Assembly (NCBI GenBank): GCA_041890495.1
Contig: CP169086.1
Location: 1,674,001 to 1,738,000 of the forward strand
Origin: Escherichia boydii
GTDB lineage: Bacteria; Pseudomonadota; Gammaproteobacteria; Enterobacterales; Enterobacteriaceae
DNA: 64,000 nucleotides
Reading direction: 5' to 3'
In this document: positions 50,468 through 61,565 of the stretch, piece after piece
How the letters are laid out: every line of letters begins with the position of its first letter
Position numbering within the stretch: the stretch's first letter is position 1
Made by a program: the position numbers and the translations under genes
The notes under the pieces: model-generated
What the model saw: the letters and a program-made list of their open reading frames with translations, nothing else
Told to the model about the DNA's origin: nothing
Databases searched by the model: none

Positions 50468-52855
50468 TCAATCCCTCAATGATGCCTGGAATCGCTCTTT
50501 TAATGCCTCTACACATTTGGCGACGGTAGCGGCAATCTCCTCTTCTTCGAGTGTACGGCTGGTATCTTGCAGGATCAGGCTTATGGCGAGGCTCTTATAC
50601 CCCTCCGCAACACCCTTACCGCGGTACACGTCAAATAAGTTTACGCCAACTACCTGATTTACGCCAACTTTCTTACATTCGGATAAAATATCCGCTGCGG
50701 GAACATTTTCTGCGACCACCACCGCGATGTCACGACGGTTCGCCGGGAAGCGAGAAATCTCGCGCGCCTGAGGCACCACGCGGTCTGCGAGCTTGTTCCA
50801 CTCCAGTTCGAACACCAGAGTGCGACCGTTAAGATCCAGTTTACGTTCCAGTTCAGGATGAACAACCCCAACAAAACCAATACGTTCACCTTTCAGATAA
50901 ATCGCTGCGGATTGCCCCGGATGCAGTGCCGGATTCGCTTCTGCACGGAACTCAACCTCATTCAGTTTACCGGTCAGGTCGAGAACGGATTCAAGATCGC
51001 CTTTCAAATCATAGAAATCAACGGTCTCTTTTGCCAGGTTCCAGTGCTCTTCGTAACGGTTACCGCAAATCACACCGGCTAACATCAGATCCTGACGAAT
51101 GCCCAACGGTGCTTGAGTATCTGGTACGAAACGCAGACCGCTTTCGAAAATGCGCACACGGTTCTGCTGACGGTTCTGGTTGTACACCACGGTTGCCAGC
51201 AGGCCGGTCCACAGAGAAAGACGCATTGCTGACATTTCAACGGAAATCGGGCTTGGCAGCAGTAACGCTTCAACCCCTGGATGGATCATCTGCTGCACTT
51301 TCGGATCAACGAAGCTGTAGGTGATCACTTCCTGATAGCCTTTGTCGTTGAGCAGCGTTTTCACGCGCTTGAGCGACAGGTCAGCTTCACGGTGAGTACC
51401 CATAATCAGGCTTGCCTGTACCGGCTCATCCGGGATGTTGTTGTAGCCGTAAACACGCGCGACTTCTTCGACCAGATCTTCTTCAATCTCCATATCGAAA
51501 CGCCAGCTCGGCGCAACTGCCTGCCACTCGTCTTTGCCTTCGGTCACTTCGCAGCCGAGACGACGCAGAATGTCAGTTACCTGCTCATCCGCAATATGAT
51601 GGCCGATCAGGCGATCCAGTTTGCTACGACGTAAAGTGATGGTTGCACGCTTCGGCAGCGTTGCTTCGCTGGTGATATCAATTACCGGACCAGCCTCACC
51701 ACCGCAGATGTCGATCAGCAGACGGGTCGCACGTTCCATCGCTTTGTGCTGCAGTGCCGGATCAACGCCACGCTCATAACGGTGAGACGCATCAGTATGC
51801 AGGCCATGACGACGAGCACGACCGGTGATTGATAGCGGGCTGAAGAAAGCGCATTCCAGCAGGACGTTTTGCGTTTCGTCATTCACGCCAGAGTGTTCGC
51901 CACCAAAGATACCGCCCATCGCCAGCGCCTTGTTGTGGTCTGCGATAACCAGGGTGTCGGCATTCAGCTTCGCTTCAGTGCCGTCGAGCAGCACCAGCGT
52001 TTCGCCCTCTTTCGCCATCCGCACAACAATGCCGCCTTCAATGCGATCTTTATCGAAAGCGTGCATCGGCTGGCCCAGTTCGAGCAGCACATAGTTGGTG
52101 ACGTCAACAACTGCATCGATAGAACGGATCCCGCAACGACGCAGTTTTTCTTTCATCCACAGCGGAGTTGGCGCTTTAACGTTAATGCCTTTTACCACAC
52201 GGCCAAGATAACGCGGGCAGGCTTCCGGCGCTTCGACTGTAATCGGCAGCGTGTCGTCGATGGTCGCACCAACCGGAACGATTTCCGGTTCAACCAGCGG
52301 CAGCTGATTCAGCACGGCAACGTCACGCGCAACACCAATGATACCTAAGCAGTCGGCACGGTTTGGTGTCACGCTGATTTCGATGGTGTTGTCATCGAGT
52401 TTCAGGTATTCGCGGATGTCGGTGCCAATCGGCGCATCCGCAGGCAGCTCGATAATGCCGTTATGATCGTCAGAAATTCCCAGCTCAGAAAAGGAGCACA
52501 GCATCCCTTCAGACGGTTCGCCACGCAGTTTCGCCGCTTTAATTTTGAAATCACCCGGCAGAACAGCACCAATGGTCGCTACCGCCACACGCAGGCCCTG
52601 ACGGCAGTTTGGCGCACCGCAGACGATGTCCAGCAGGCGATCGCCGCCGACATTCACTTTTGTCACACGCAGTTTGTCAGCGTTCGGATGCTGCGCACAC
52701 TCAACCACTTCACCAACGACCACGCCGTGGAAGCTACCGGCAACCGGTTCAACACCATCAACTTCCAGGCCCGCCATAGTGATTTGATTTGCCAGCGCGT
52801 CGCTATCAATCGCCGGGTTCACCCATTCGCGTAACCACAGTTCACTGAATTTCAT
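50468..52855 (-). CDS. pheT: Phenylalanyl-tRNA synthetase beta subunit
   Basis: PheT forms the (alpha-beta)2 enzyme with PheS, binds tRNA and edits mischarged tyrosine. The 795-residue protein has an N-terminal tRNA-binding OB fold ([27 protein letters not shown]), the B3/B4 editing domain (GQPMHAFD), B5 and catalytic-like modules ([14 protein letters not shown]), and the C-terminal anticodon-binding FDX-ACB domain ([15 protein letters not shown]). It matches recalled E. coli PheT with few differences (for example DDHNGIIEL). It lies 14 bases after pheS. Confidence 0.97.
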
Positions 52856-52869
52856 AATCTATTCCTGCC

Positions 52870-53853
52870 TTATTTAAACTGTTTGAGGAAACGCAGATCG
52901 TTTTCGAAGAATGAACGCAGGTCGGTGACGCCGTAACGCAACATAGTCAGACGCTCCATCCCCATCCCGAAGGCGAAACCAGAGTAAACTTCCGGGTCGA
53001 TGCCAACGTTACGCAGCACGTTCGGATGCACCATTCCGCAGCCCAGCACTTCCAGCCATTTGCCGTTTTTACCCATGACGTCCACTTCCGCAGAAGGTTC
53101 GGTGAACGGGAAGTAGGAAGGACGGAAGCGGATCTGCAAATCTTCTTCAAAGAAGTTACGCAGGAAGTCGTGCAGCGTGCCTTTCAGGTTGGTAAAGCTG
53201 ATGTTGGTATCAACAATCAGACCTTCCATCTGATGGAACATCGGCGTGTGAGTCTGGTCGTAGTCGTTACGATAAACACGGCCAGGCGCGATGATACGAA
53301 TCGGTGGCTGCTGGGCTTTCATGGTGCGGATCTGTACGCCAGAGGTCTGGGTACGCAGCAGGCGGGTAGCGTCAAACCAGAAAGTGTCGTGGTCAGCGCG
53401 CGCCGGGTGGTGACCAGGAATGTTCAGAGCATCGAAGTTATGATAATCGTCTTCGATTTCCGGCCCGGTTGCCACGGTAAAGCCAAGCTCACCGAAGAAA
53501 CTTTCGATACGGTCGATGGTACGGGTAACCGGATGCAGACCGCCGTTTTCAATGCGACGACCTGGCAGAGAGACATCAATCGTTTCCGCCGCCAGACGCG
53601 CATTCAGTGCAGCGCTTTCCAGTTCCGCTTTACGCGCATTCAGCGCCTGCTGAACCTGCTCTTTCGCTTCGTTGATAACCGCACCAGCTGCCGGACGCTC
53701 TTCTGGCGGCAGCTCACGCAGGGTCGTCATCTGAAGGGTTAAGTGCCCTTTTTTACCCAAATATTCGACGCGCACATTATCTAACGCGGCAACATCTGAC
53801 GCCTGGCTAATGGCCGCCTTCGCACTGGCAACCAGTTCTGCGAGATGTGACAT
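52870..53853 (-). CDS. pheS: Phenylalanyl-tRNA synthetase alpha subunit
   Basis: This is the catalytic subunit that activates phenylalanine and charges tRNA-Phe. The 327-residue class II synthetase has an N-terminal coiled coil. Motif 2 is [17 protein letters not shown] ([16 protein letters not shown]), and motif 3 is [17 protein letters not shown] near 305. The Ala294-type position that sets amino acid specificity lies in YSGFAFGMG. The start at 53853 (MSHLAEL) is used instead of the ATG at 53865. Expression is controlled by the pheM attenuator just upstream. Confidence 0.97.
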
Positions 53854-54063
53854 GGTTTTCCTCATTGTGTCAGTGGTGACACTGGTTCGTTGGACTTAGA
53901 GCCTATCCCATCAGGCTATTTTACTTGCCATTTTGGTCCCGGGCAGTGCTCGAAATTCTCACGTACTTAAATACGCTCCGGTTTCTCCGCGCTGGCCGTG
54001 TCCAGACTGGCTGCGACAATTACACCTGATGAGACAGGCTTTTTATTTTTCAAAACGCGCATA

Positions 54064-54090
54064 CAAAAAAAGCCTCCACTGGGAGGCTTT
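54064..54090 (-). terminator. pheST attenuator terminator
   Basis: On the minus strand, AGCCTCCC pairs with GGAGGCT, followed by a run of Ts, 47 bases downstream of the pheM stop and before pheS. In E. coli, stalling at the Phe codons of pheM prevents this terminator from forming. Confidence 0.88.
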
Positions 54091-54136
54091 CAGGCGCTGT
54101 TTTCCGTTTCTCTTCTCACGCGCTAGCCTCCTGGAT

Positions 54137-54181
54137 TCAGGTGCTAAAGTAAAAAAAGAAGCGGAAAATAGCAGCATTCAT
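54137..54181 (-). CDS. pheM: pheST operon leader peptide PheM
   Basis: This 14-residue leader peptide, [14 protein letters not shown], contains five phenylalanines, so ribosome stalling senses charged tRNA-Phe. It is followed by the attenuator hairpin and pheS. It is too short for ordinary ORF calling and was found by reading the minus strand upstream of pheS. It corresponds to E. coli PheM residue for residue. Confidence 0.95.
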
Positions 54182-54270
54182 TGCTTGCGTTACCTTTTGG
54201 TACTCTTCAAAAGACCTTTATTGAAAAGGCTACGGCGATAAAAGTCAATGTTTTGATGGCGTTGAAACGA

Positions 54271-54295
54271 AAAGAGGGAGACTAGCTCCCTCTTT
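54271..54295 (-). terminator. rplT terminator
   Basis: A 10-bp stem AAAGAGGGAG/CTCCCTCTTT with loop ACTAG is placed just after rplT. On the minus strand it is followed by TTCG, so the T-run is short. Partial read-through into pheM is known in E. coli. Confidence 0.75.
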
Positions 54296-54303
54296 CAACT
54301 GGC

Positions 54304-54687
<384 letters not shown>

Positions 54688-54712
54688 TTAAAAAGTTAAA
54701 AACGTTAACGGC

Positions 54713-54934
<222 letters not shown>

Positions 54935-55006
54935 TTAATAAACGAAACAAAGGCGAACAAAGCCTGTGAAGCCCGAAGGCTCCACAGACAGTGCTACTTG
55001 AAGGCC

Positions 55007-55549
<543 letters not shown>

Positions 55550-55552
55550 ACC

Positions 55553-57481
55553 TTATTCCTCCAATTGTTTAAGACTGCGGCTGCGAATCTCTTGTTGCAG
55601 CTTCTCGATCACTTCATTTACGTCCATGCTTCCCAGGTCTTTACCACGGCGGGTGCGAACGGCAACTTTGCCTGATTCCACCTCTTTATCACCACAGACC
55701 AGCATATATGGGACGCGACGCAAAGTGTGCTCGCGGATTTTAAAGCCAATCTTCTCATTTCTCAAGTCTGCTTTAACACGAATGCCCGCATTTGATAGTT
55801 TTTGCGTCAATTCGTTAACGTAATCAGACTGTGAATCGGTAATATTCATGATAACAACCTGAACCGGCGCAAGCCAGGTCGGGAAGAAACCAGCGAATTC
55901 TTCGGTCAGGATACCGATGAAACGTTCCATCGACCCCAGAATTGCGCGGTGAATCATTACCGGAACCTTACGCTCGTTGTCTTCGCCTACATAGGAGGCG
56001 CTCAGACGAGACGGCAAGGAGAAGTCCAGCTGTACTGTACCGCACTGCCATGCACGATCGAGGCAGTCATACAGGGTAAATTCAATTTTCGGACCGTAGA
56101 AAGCGCCTTCACCCAGTTGATATTCAAACGGGATGTTGTTTTCTTCCAGCGCAACCGCCAGGTCCGCCTCAGCACGATCCCACATTTCGTCGCTGCCAAT
56201 ACGTTTTTCAGGACGAGTGGAGAGTTTGACGACGATCTTCTCGAAGCCAAAAGTGCTGTACATATCATAGACTAAACGGATACATCCGTTAACTTCATCG
56301 CGAATTTGTTCTTCAGTACAGAAGATATGCGCGTCATCTTGGGTAAATCCACGCACGCGCATCAGGCCATGCAGCGAACCTGACGGCTCGTTACGGTGGC
56401 AGCTACCAAACTCGGCCATACGCAGCGGCAGATCGCGATAAGACTTCAGCCCCTGGTTGAAAATTTGTACGTGACCCGGGCAGTTCATCGGCTTAATGCA
56501 GTATTCACGGTTCTCAGAAGACGTGGTGAACATTGCATCTTTGTAGTTGTCCCAGTGACCGGTTTTTTCCCACAGGACACGGTCCATCATGAACGGACCT
56601 TTAACTTCCTGATACTGGTACTCTTTCAGTTTAGAACGAACAAACACTTCCAGTTCACGGAAAATGGTCCAGCCGTCGTTGTGCCAGAATACCATACCCG
56701 GCGCTTCTTCCTGCATATGATACAGGTCGAGTTGTTTACCGATTTTACGGTGGTCGCGTTTCGCGGCTTCTTCCAGGCGCTGCAGGTAAGCGTTAAGTGC
56801 TTTTTTGTCTGCCCACGCCGTACCGTAAATACGTTGCAACATTTTGTTGTTGCTGTCGCCACGCCAGTAAGCCCCTGCCGTTTTCATTAGTTTGAAATGA
56901 TGGCAGAAACGCATGTTCGGTACGTGCGGACCGCGGCACATATCGACATATTCTTCATGGAAGTACAGACCTGGCTTGTCATCATGGGCGATGTTTTCGT
57001 CAAGAATGGAGACTTTGTAGCTCTCCCCACGGTTGGCGAAAGTTTCACGCGCTTCGTGCCAGCTGACTTTCTTCTTAATGACGTCGTAGTTTTTCTCAGC
57101 AAGCTCATGCATCCGCTTCTCGAGTGCTTCGACATCTTCCTGGGTTAACGTGCGGTCAAGATCAACGTCGTAATAAAAACCGTTGTCAATAACCGGGCCG
57201 ATTGCCATTTTGGTATGCGGCCAAAGTTGTTTAATCGCGTGCCCTAACAGGTGCGCACAGGAGTGACGAATGATCTCCAGACCTTCTTCGTCTTTCGCGG
57301 TAATGATCGACAGTTGTGCGTCGTTTTCAATCAGATCGCAAGCATCAACCAGTTCGCCATTAACGCGCCCTGCGATACAGGCTTTCGCCAGACCTGGACC
57401 AATGTCCAGCGCAACATCCATGGGGCTTACAGCGTGGTCGTAATGGCGTTGGCTGCCATCAGGAAGAGTTATAACAGGCAT
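55553..57481 (-). CDS. thrS: Threonyl-tRNA synthetase
   Basis: This class II synthetase charges tRNA-Thr and represses its own translation by binding the mRNA leader. The 642-residue protein has an N-terminal TGS domain and an editing domain with zinc-type HxxxH ([10 protein letters not shown] near 73-82). The catalytic core carries motif 2 ([22 protein letters not shown]) and the zinc ligands Cys334/His385/His511-type in MNCPGHV. The C-terminal anticodon-binding domain is complete ([31 protein letters not shown]). It matches recalled E. coli ThrS almost fully. infC starts 3 bases after it. Confidence 0.98.
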
Positions 57482-57502
57482 TTTATATCCTTATTTGCAG
57501 TG

Positions 57503-57523
57503 GTGACCCACACGAAAGATCAC
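57503..57523 (-). promoter_or_regulatory. thrS translational operator hairpin
   Basis: In the thrS leader, minus strand, GTGA...TCAC encloses UCUUUCGUGUGGG. The loop bears CGU, the tRNA-Thr anticodon. This corresponds to domain 2 of the E. coli thrS operator, where ThrRS binds and blocks ribosome loading 22-44 bases before the ATG. Confidence 0.75.
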
Positions 57524-57803
57524 ATACAAAGAAAATAATCGTGATTTGACAATAGATTACGACACCATCTGACCAACAATCGTCAAATTGGTTCGTCATC
57601 ATTCACCTGCCGAATTCAGATTAATTCGGATTTACGGCAAGCGACGTAATGTTAACACTAACGCAAAGGAGATTGCACCCTCTGCGGCCAGATTGATGGG
57701 CTGGCACTTTCATACGAATTTGCAGGTTGCTTCTCCCCTGCGCTCGCATTTCGAAGATGCTGGGCTACTCTTGAACAGGTCTTTAAACCCAAAGGTGCAT
57801 ACC
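57524..57803. other. thrS leader/promoter and upstream spacer
   Basis: About 280 bases have no recognised gene. The thrS-proximal part belongs to the thrS 5' leader and promoter. An isolated hairpin CCGAATT/AATTCGG lies at 57610-57629. A frame open since 57588 runs into the small protein below but shows no start signal before 57804. The E. coli arpB fragment expected here is absent. Confidence 0.4.
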
Positions 57804-57896
57804 ATGAACGTATCCAGCAGAACGGTTGTGATATTGAATGTCCTTTCCGCCACAGGTTTATTGTTGATTCTCGCCGAACGATTCCACTGGTTCTGA
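57804..57896 (+). CDS. YncL-like 30-residue membrane peptide
   Basis: This is a single-helix small protein, opening MNVSSRTVVILNVLSATGLL and ending in AERFHWF. The first nine residues equal those I recall for E. coli YncL, a verified small membrane protein encoded elsewhere in K-12. It has AAAGG 6 bases before the ATG. The hydrophobic stretch (residues 8-22) should span the inner membrane once. It lies 97 bases upstream of yniD on the same strand. Function is unknown. It is shorter than usual ORF cut-offs and would normally be missed. Confidence 0.7.
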   Translation: MNVSSRTVVILNVLSATGLLLILAERFHWF

Positions 57897-57993
57897 ACCG
57901 CCCCTGCGCTGGCATAACCTAATCGATCCTGAAAAGGGGCATATTTCGGCCCTGTTTGGTAGACTGGGGATATCAACCAATAAGGATTAGGTT

Positions 57994-58101
57994 ATGCCGA
58001 CAAAACGATTTGCCGTAAAACACTGGAAAATGGTGCTGGTGCTGATTGCCATCTGCGGCGCAATGCTGCTACTCCGTTGGGCGGCAATGATTTGGGGCTA
58101 G
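57994..58101 (+). CDS. yniD: YniD small membrane protein
   Basis: This 35-residue protein, beginning MPTKRFAVKHWKMVLVLIAI and ending LLRWAAMIWG, differs from recalled E. coli YniD at about four positions. It has a basic N-terminus and one transmembrane helix (about residues 13-33). In E. coli YniD is a proven small inner membrane protein of unknown function located in the same place, between thrS and ydiY. A good ribosome site, AAGGATTAGGTT, precedes the ATG at 57994. Confidence 0.9.
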   Translation: MPTKRFAVKHWKMVLVLIAICGAMLLLRWAAMIWG

Positions 58102-58148
58102 GGGCGAAAACAAGTCTTCAGAAGGGACGTCAAAAAGCCACAGACAAT

Positions 58149-58180
58149 AAGCGGGCCGATGATAATGTCGGCCCGCTTTT
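58149..58180. terminator. Terminator between yniD and ydiY
   Basis: An 11-bp stem AAGCGGGCCGA/TCGGCCCGCTT is followed by TTTTATTA on the plus strand. It directly follows the ydiY stop on the other strand, so it probably serves both convergent genes. Confidence 0.85.
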
Positions 58181-58181
58181 A

Positions 58182-58940
58182 TTACATTCTATAACCCAGT
58201 GAAACCGTGGTTCTGCGGTCGGTATGATCCGGCGCAGATTCTGGTGGTGAAGAGTTCCAGGTCACGTTGTAGGCGACTTTCAGACCAAAGTGTTCGTTGA
58301 TAGCCACGTTCAGCGCCGTTTCAGAGTTCAGCGTCGTGTCGTCGGCACCAAATACAGAAACACCTTGGGTAAATTTGGTGTTGTCAGTCATCTGCCAGGC
58401 ATAGGTACCGGAAGCGTAACCGAGCGGTTGGGTTTTGGTATCGCCATTGGTGTACTCGTCATAACGCACACCTGGACCGAATTCAAAGCGGAAACTGTGT
58501 ACCGGGCCATTCAAAAACTGACGACCATAACCCGCGGTCAACACATCGCGCTCTCGATAGCCGTTATAACGGTCTGTCAGCCAGCTTGCCTGACCAAATA
58601 AATAGTCATAATCAGTTAAATTAAAACGGCTACGCCCGCCCGCCGCATATTTTTCTGAAGAACGCTCATCATTAGAAGAAGTATTACTGGCGTTCCCCCA
58701 CAGCGACCAGGCAGTGGTTTGTCCATACCAGGTCATGGTGGTGTCAGCCGTAAGTGAGGAGCTTTTCGTATTGCCTGATTGTGCAAGATATCCTGCGTTC
58801 AGATTACCTTCGAAAGGTTTTTTAGCGCTGGCAGGATCGTCCATGACAGTAAAAACGGAATCATCGGCAGCTGCATTCAGTGACGCAAACATGCCCCCCG
58901 CCAACATAACGATGGCAGGAACTGTCTTCAAAAGCTTCAT
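58182..58940 (-). CDS. ydiY: YdiY, DUF481 outer membrane protein
   Basis: This is a probable salt-tolerance/acid-inducible outer membrane beta-barrel of the DUF481 family. The 252-residue precursor has a signal peptide ending LNAAADD (about residue 25). Repeated amphipathic strands follow (LNAGYLAQSGNTKSSSLTADTTMTW, YAAGGRSRFNLTDYDYLFGQ, VLTAGYGRQF), and it ends in TVSLGYRM. The first 165 or so residues match E. coli YdiY almost exactly. The C-terminal part (YTNGDTKTQPLGYASGTYAWQMTDN) differs more, so a further mosaic edge may fall inside the gene. Molecular function is not known. Confidence 0.88.
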   Translation of the reverse strand: MKLLKTVPAIVMLAGGMFASLNAAADDSVFTVMDDPASAKKPFEGNLNAGYLAQSGNTKSSSLTADTTMTWYGQTTAWSLWGNASNTSSNDERSSEKYAAGGRSRFNLTDYDYLFGQASWLTDRYNGYRERDVLTAGYGRQFLNGPVHSFRFEFGPGVRYDEYTNGDTKTQPLGYASGTYAWQMTDNTKFTQGVSVFGADDTTLNSETALNVAINEHFGLKVAYNVTWNSSPPESAPDHTDRRTTVSLGYRM

Positions 58941-59220
58941 TTATCAAGAGTCCGTACAACAAAAAAAGAGACCATCGCGGTCCCGGAAACTTTCTTAAGG
59001 ATCAAAGATTAGCGTCCCTGGAAAGGTAACGAATTATAAAAAGGCGCGAATAACTTAGCAATGTATTCTTATTTCATTTTTTGAATAAGAACGATCTCAA
59101 AAAGCGTTTTATTTTATATATCCCCCGCCTCACTTTTTGTCAGTATTCATATTTAAAATCATACTGTTATTTACATTGCCTTCCTGACAAATGGTGCCAG
59201 ACTAATAAGAACCCATGCTA
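58941..59220. promoter_or_regulatory. ydiY-pfkB divergent intergenic region
   Basis: This 280-base AT-rich region must hold both promoters. It contains TTTCATTTTTTGAATAAG and further A/T tracts near 59,060-59,170, but no clear -35/-10 pair or known operator was recognised. There is no gene. Confidence 0.45.
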
Positions 59221-59233
59221 AAAGGAGGTAATG

Positions 59234-60166
59234 ATGGTTTCTATCTATACCCTGACGCTCTCCCCTTCCCTGGATTCCGCCACCCAGACGCCGCAGATTT
59301 ACCCGGAAGGTAAATTGCGCTGTAGCGCCCCGGTCTTTGAGCCCGGCGGCGGCGGGATCAACGTGGCGCGCGCTATTACCCACCTCGGCGGCAAAGCCAC
59401 GGCCATTTTCCCCATTGGCGGTGCCACCGGTGAACACCTGGTCTCTCTGCTGGCAGATGAACAGGTGGCCGTAGAGACCGTCGAGGCCAAAGACTGGACG
59501 CGGCAAAACCTGCATGTCCACGTGGGATCCAGCGGCGAGCAGTACCGTTTTGTCATGCCGGGGGCGAAGCTCAGCGATGACGAGTTTCGTCAGCTTGAAG
59601 AGAAAGTGCTGACGATAGAAAGCGGCGCGCTGCTGGTGGTAAGCGGCAGCCTGCCGCCCGGCGTCAGCACGGAAAAATTAACGGCGCTGATTCAGGCGGC
59701 ACAGCAGCGCGGCATCCGCTGCATTGTCGACAGCAGCGGCGAGGCCCTGCAGGCGGCCCTGGTGCCGGGCAATCTTGAGCTGGTCAAACCCAACCAGAAA
59801 GAGCTAAGCGCGCTGGTCAACCGCGAACTGACGCAGCCTGATGATGTTCGCACCGCCGCGCAGGAGCTGGTACGCAGCGGCAAAGCGCGGCGCGTAGTCG
59901 TATCCCTTGGCCCTCAGGGGGCGCTGGCAGTCGATGAATCGTCGTCCGTTCAGGTTGTCCCGCCGCCGATGAAGAGCCAGAGCACGGTTGGCGCGGGCGA
60001 TAGCATGGTGGGCGCGATGACGCTAAAACTGGCGCAGGGCGCGTCACTGCTGGAGATGACGCGCTACGGCGTGGCGGCGGGTAGCGCCGCAACCATCAAC
60101 CAGGGCACGCGTCTCTGTTCACTTGCCGATACGCAAAAAATCGTCGATTACCTGTCCCGAAATTAA
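59234..60166 (+). CDS. pfkB: 6-phosphofructokinase II
   Basis: This minor phosphofructokinase of the ribokinase (PfkB) family makes fructose 1,6-bisphosphate from fructose 6-phosphate and ATP. The 310-residue protein has GGGGINVARAITHLGG (about residue 38, substrate site), the N[KP]NxxE magnesium motif in KPNQKELSAL near 187, and the C-terminal anion hole TVGAGDSMVGAM with the catalytic Asp near 256. AAAGGAGG lies before two adjacent ATGs. The second, at 59234, has better spacing and matches E. coli. Many substitutions relative to E. coli place it on the non-Escherichia side. Confidence 0.95.
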   Translation: MVSIYTLTLSPSLDSATQTPQIYPEGKLRCSAPVFEPGGGGINVARAITHLGGKATAIFPIGGATGEHLVSLLADEQVAVETVEAKDWTRQNLHVHVGSSGEQYRFVMPGAKLSDDEFRQLEEKVLTIESGALLVVSGSLPPGVSTEKLTALIQAAQQRGIRCIVDSSGEALQAALVPGNLELVKPNQKELSALVNRELTQPDDVRTAAQELVRSGKARRVVVSLGPQGALAVDESSSVQVVPPPMKSQSTVGAGDSMVGAMTLKLAQGASLLEMTRYGVAAGSAATINQGTRLCSLADTQKIVDYLSRN

Positions 60167-60272
60167 CCCCTTTTCCCCTTCGTCTTTACGGAGGGGAATG
60201 TCATCACCGAGTCGCCAAACGCAAACTATCGACTATGCTAAGAAAACTTCCATGATAACAATGAGGTGAATT

Positions 60273-60563
60273 ATGAGCAGTGGTGACATCACACGCTACG
60301 TCGTGACCATCAACCTTCATGAGGCATCGCTGACCGAGCTGAATGAGCTCAACAATGCTTTCACCCGGGCTAATTTTCTCCTCACGCTGACGGATGACGA
60401 GGGCAACATTCATGATTTAGGCACTCTGGCATTTGGTCTGATCGGCGCCCTGAGCAAGGAAGAGGTTCATGCGCTGGCCGCCAGTCTGGTAGAGAGCGTG
60501 ACCGACAAGCCTGCTGAAATTGACGTGGATACCTGGGAAAGCTGGCGGAAAAAAGAACAATAA
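60273..60563 (+). CDS. ydiZ: YdiZ, GhoS-like small protein
   Basis: This 96-residue cytoplasmic protein corresponds to E. coli YdiZ. It resembles the GhoS family (ferredoxin-like fold, related to the endoribonuclease antitoxin GhoS) in size and in the pattern YVVTINLHEASLTELNELNNAF followed by a short Leu-rich helix. No GhoT-type toxin is adjacent, so an antitoxin role is not supported here. The start at 60273 follows ATGAGGTGAATT. Function is unknown. Confidence 0.8.
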   Translation: MSSGDITRYVVTINLHEASLTELNELNNAFTRANFLLTLTDDEGNIHDLGTLAFGLIGALSKEEVHALAASLVESVTDKPAEIDVDTWESWRKKEQ

Positions 60564-60668
60564 GTGCGCTGCATGAATTTAAACCGCTCAGGTGTGCGTT
60601 AGCTCGTGTTTTTACACCGCATTCTTGCGCTAACCTTATGATCTGGCAGACAACATGGGAGAGACATC

Positions 60669-61529
60669 ATGTGGCAGGCAATCAGTCGTCTTTTGAGCGA
60701 GCAGTTAGGTGAAGGCGAAATCGAACTGCGTAATGAACTGCCTGGCGGAGAAGTCCATGCCGCATGGCATTTGCGCTATGCAGGACATGACTTTTTCGTC
60801 AAATGTGATGAAAGGGAACTGCTTCCCGGTTTTACCGCCGAAGCCGACCAACTGGAGTTACTGTCGCGTAGTAAAACCGTCACCGTGCCTAAGGTTTGGG
60901 CAGTTGGCGCTGACCGTGACTACAGTTTTCTGGTGATGGATTATCTCCCACCTCGTCCGCTGGATGCGCATAGCGCATTTATTCTTGGTCAGCAAATTGC
61001 GCGTTTACATCAATGGAGTGACCAACCACAATTTGGCCTCGATTTTGATAACTCGCTCTCCACAACTCCACAGCCCAACACCTGGCAACGTCGCTGGTCA
61101 ACGTTTTTTGCTGAACAACGGATTGGCTGGCAGTTGGAACTGGCAGCAGAGAAAGGGATCGCTTTCGGCAATATCGACGCCATCGTCGAGCATATTCAGC
61201 AGCGTCTGGCCTCGCATCAACCGCAGCCTTCTCTGTTGCACGGCGATTTATGGTCCAGCAACTGTGCGCTGGGTCCGGATGGCCCGTACATTTTCGACCC
61301 TGCCTGCTACTGGGGTGACCGAGAGTGCGACCTGGCGATGTTACCGCTGCATACTGAACAGCCGCCACAAATCTATGACGGCTATCAGTCTGTTTCTCCC
61401 CTGCCTCCCGGTTTCCTCGACCGCCAGCCGGTGTATCAGCTTTATACGCTGATGAACCGTGCCATTCTTTTTGGCGGGGAACATCTGGTTAACGCGCAGC
61501 GGGCGCTTGAGCGCATGCTTGCCGCGTGA
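60669..61529 (+). CDS. yniA: YniA, fructosamine/ketosamine-3-kinase family
   Basis: This is a probable cytoplasmic kinase phosphorylating protein-bound ketosamines or free sugars, initiating protein deglycation. The 286 residues show the aminoglycoside-kinase-like fold: FFVKCDERE (ATP lysine), the catalytic loop LLHGDLWSSNCAL with Asp and Asn near 195-201, and the metal-binding FDPACYWGDRECDLAM. The first 248 or so residues equal E. coli YniA apart from single changes. The end (PPGFLDRQ, LMNRAILFGGEHLVNAQRALERMLAA) is divergent, with an apparent junction near 61,400. The upstream gene ydiZ is also of the non-Escherichia type, so the E. coli-like block is under 1 kb. Confidence 0.92.
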   Translation: MWQAISRLLSEQLGEGEIELRNELPGGEVHAAWHLRYAGHDFFVKCDERELLPGFTAEADQLELLSRSKTVTVPKVWAVGADRDYSFLVMDYLPPRPLDAHSAFILGQQIARLHQWSDQPQFGLDFDNSLSTTPQPNTWQRRWSTFFAEQRIGWQLELAAEKGIAFGNIDAIVEHIQQRLASHQPQPSLLHGDLWSSNCALGPDGPYIFDPACYWGDRECDLAMLPLHTEQPPQIYDGYQSVSPLPPGFLDRQPVYQLYTLMNRAILFGGEHLVNAQRALERMLAA

Positions 61530-61536
61530 GAAGAGA

Positions 61537-61560
61537 ACGGGTGGCTATGCCGCCACCCGT
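61537..61560. terminator. Hairpin between convergent yniA and yniB
   Basis: A 9-bp stem ACGGGTGGC/GCCACCCGT has a 6-base loop and no T-run. It is possibly a bidirectional barrier. Confidence 0.5.
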
Positions 61561-61565
61561 ATCGC

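Noticed and set aside
60273..60563. YdiZ as part of a GhoS/GhoT-type toxin-antitoxin pair
   Set aside because: There is only a weak fold-level resemblance to GhoS, and no small hydrophobic toxin gene is adjacent.
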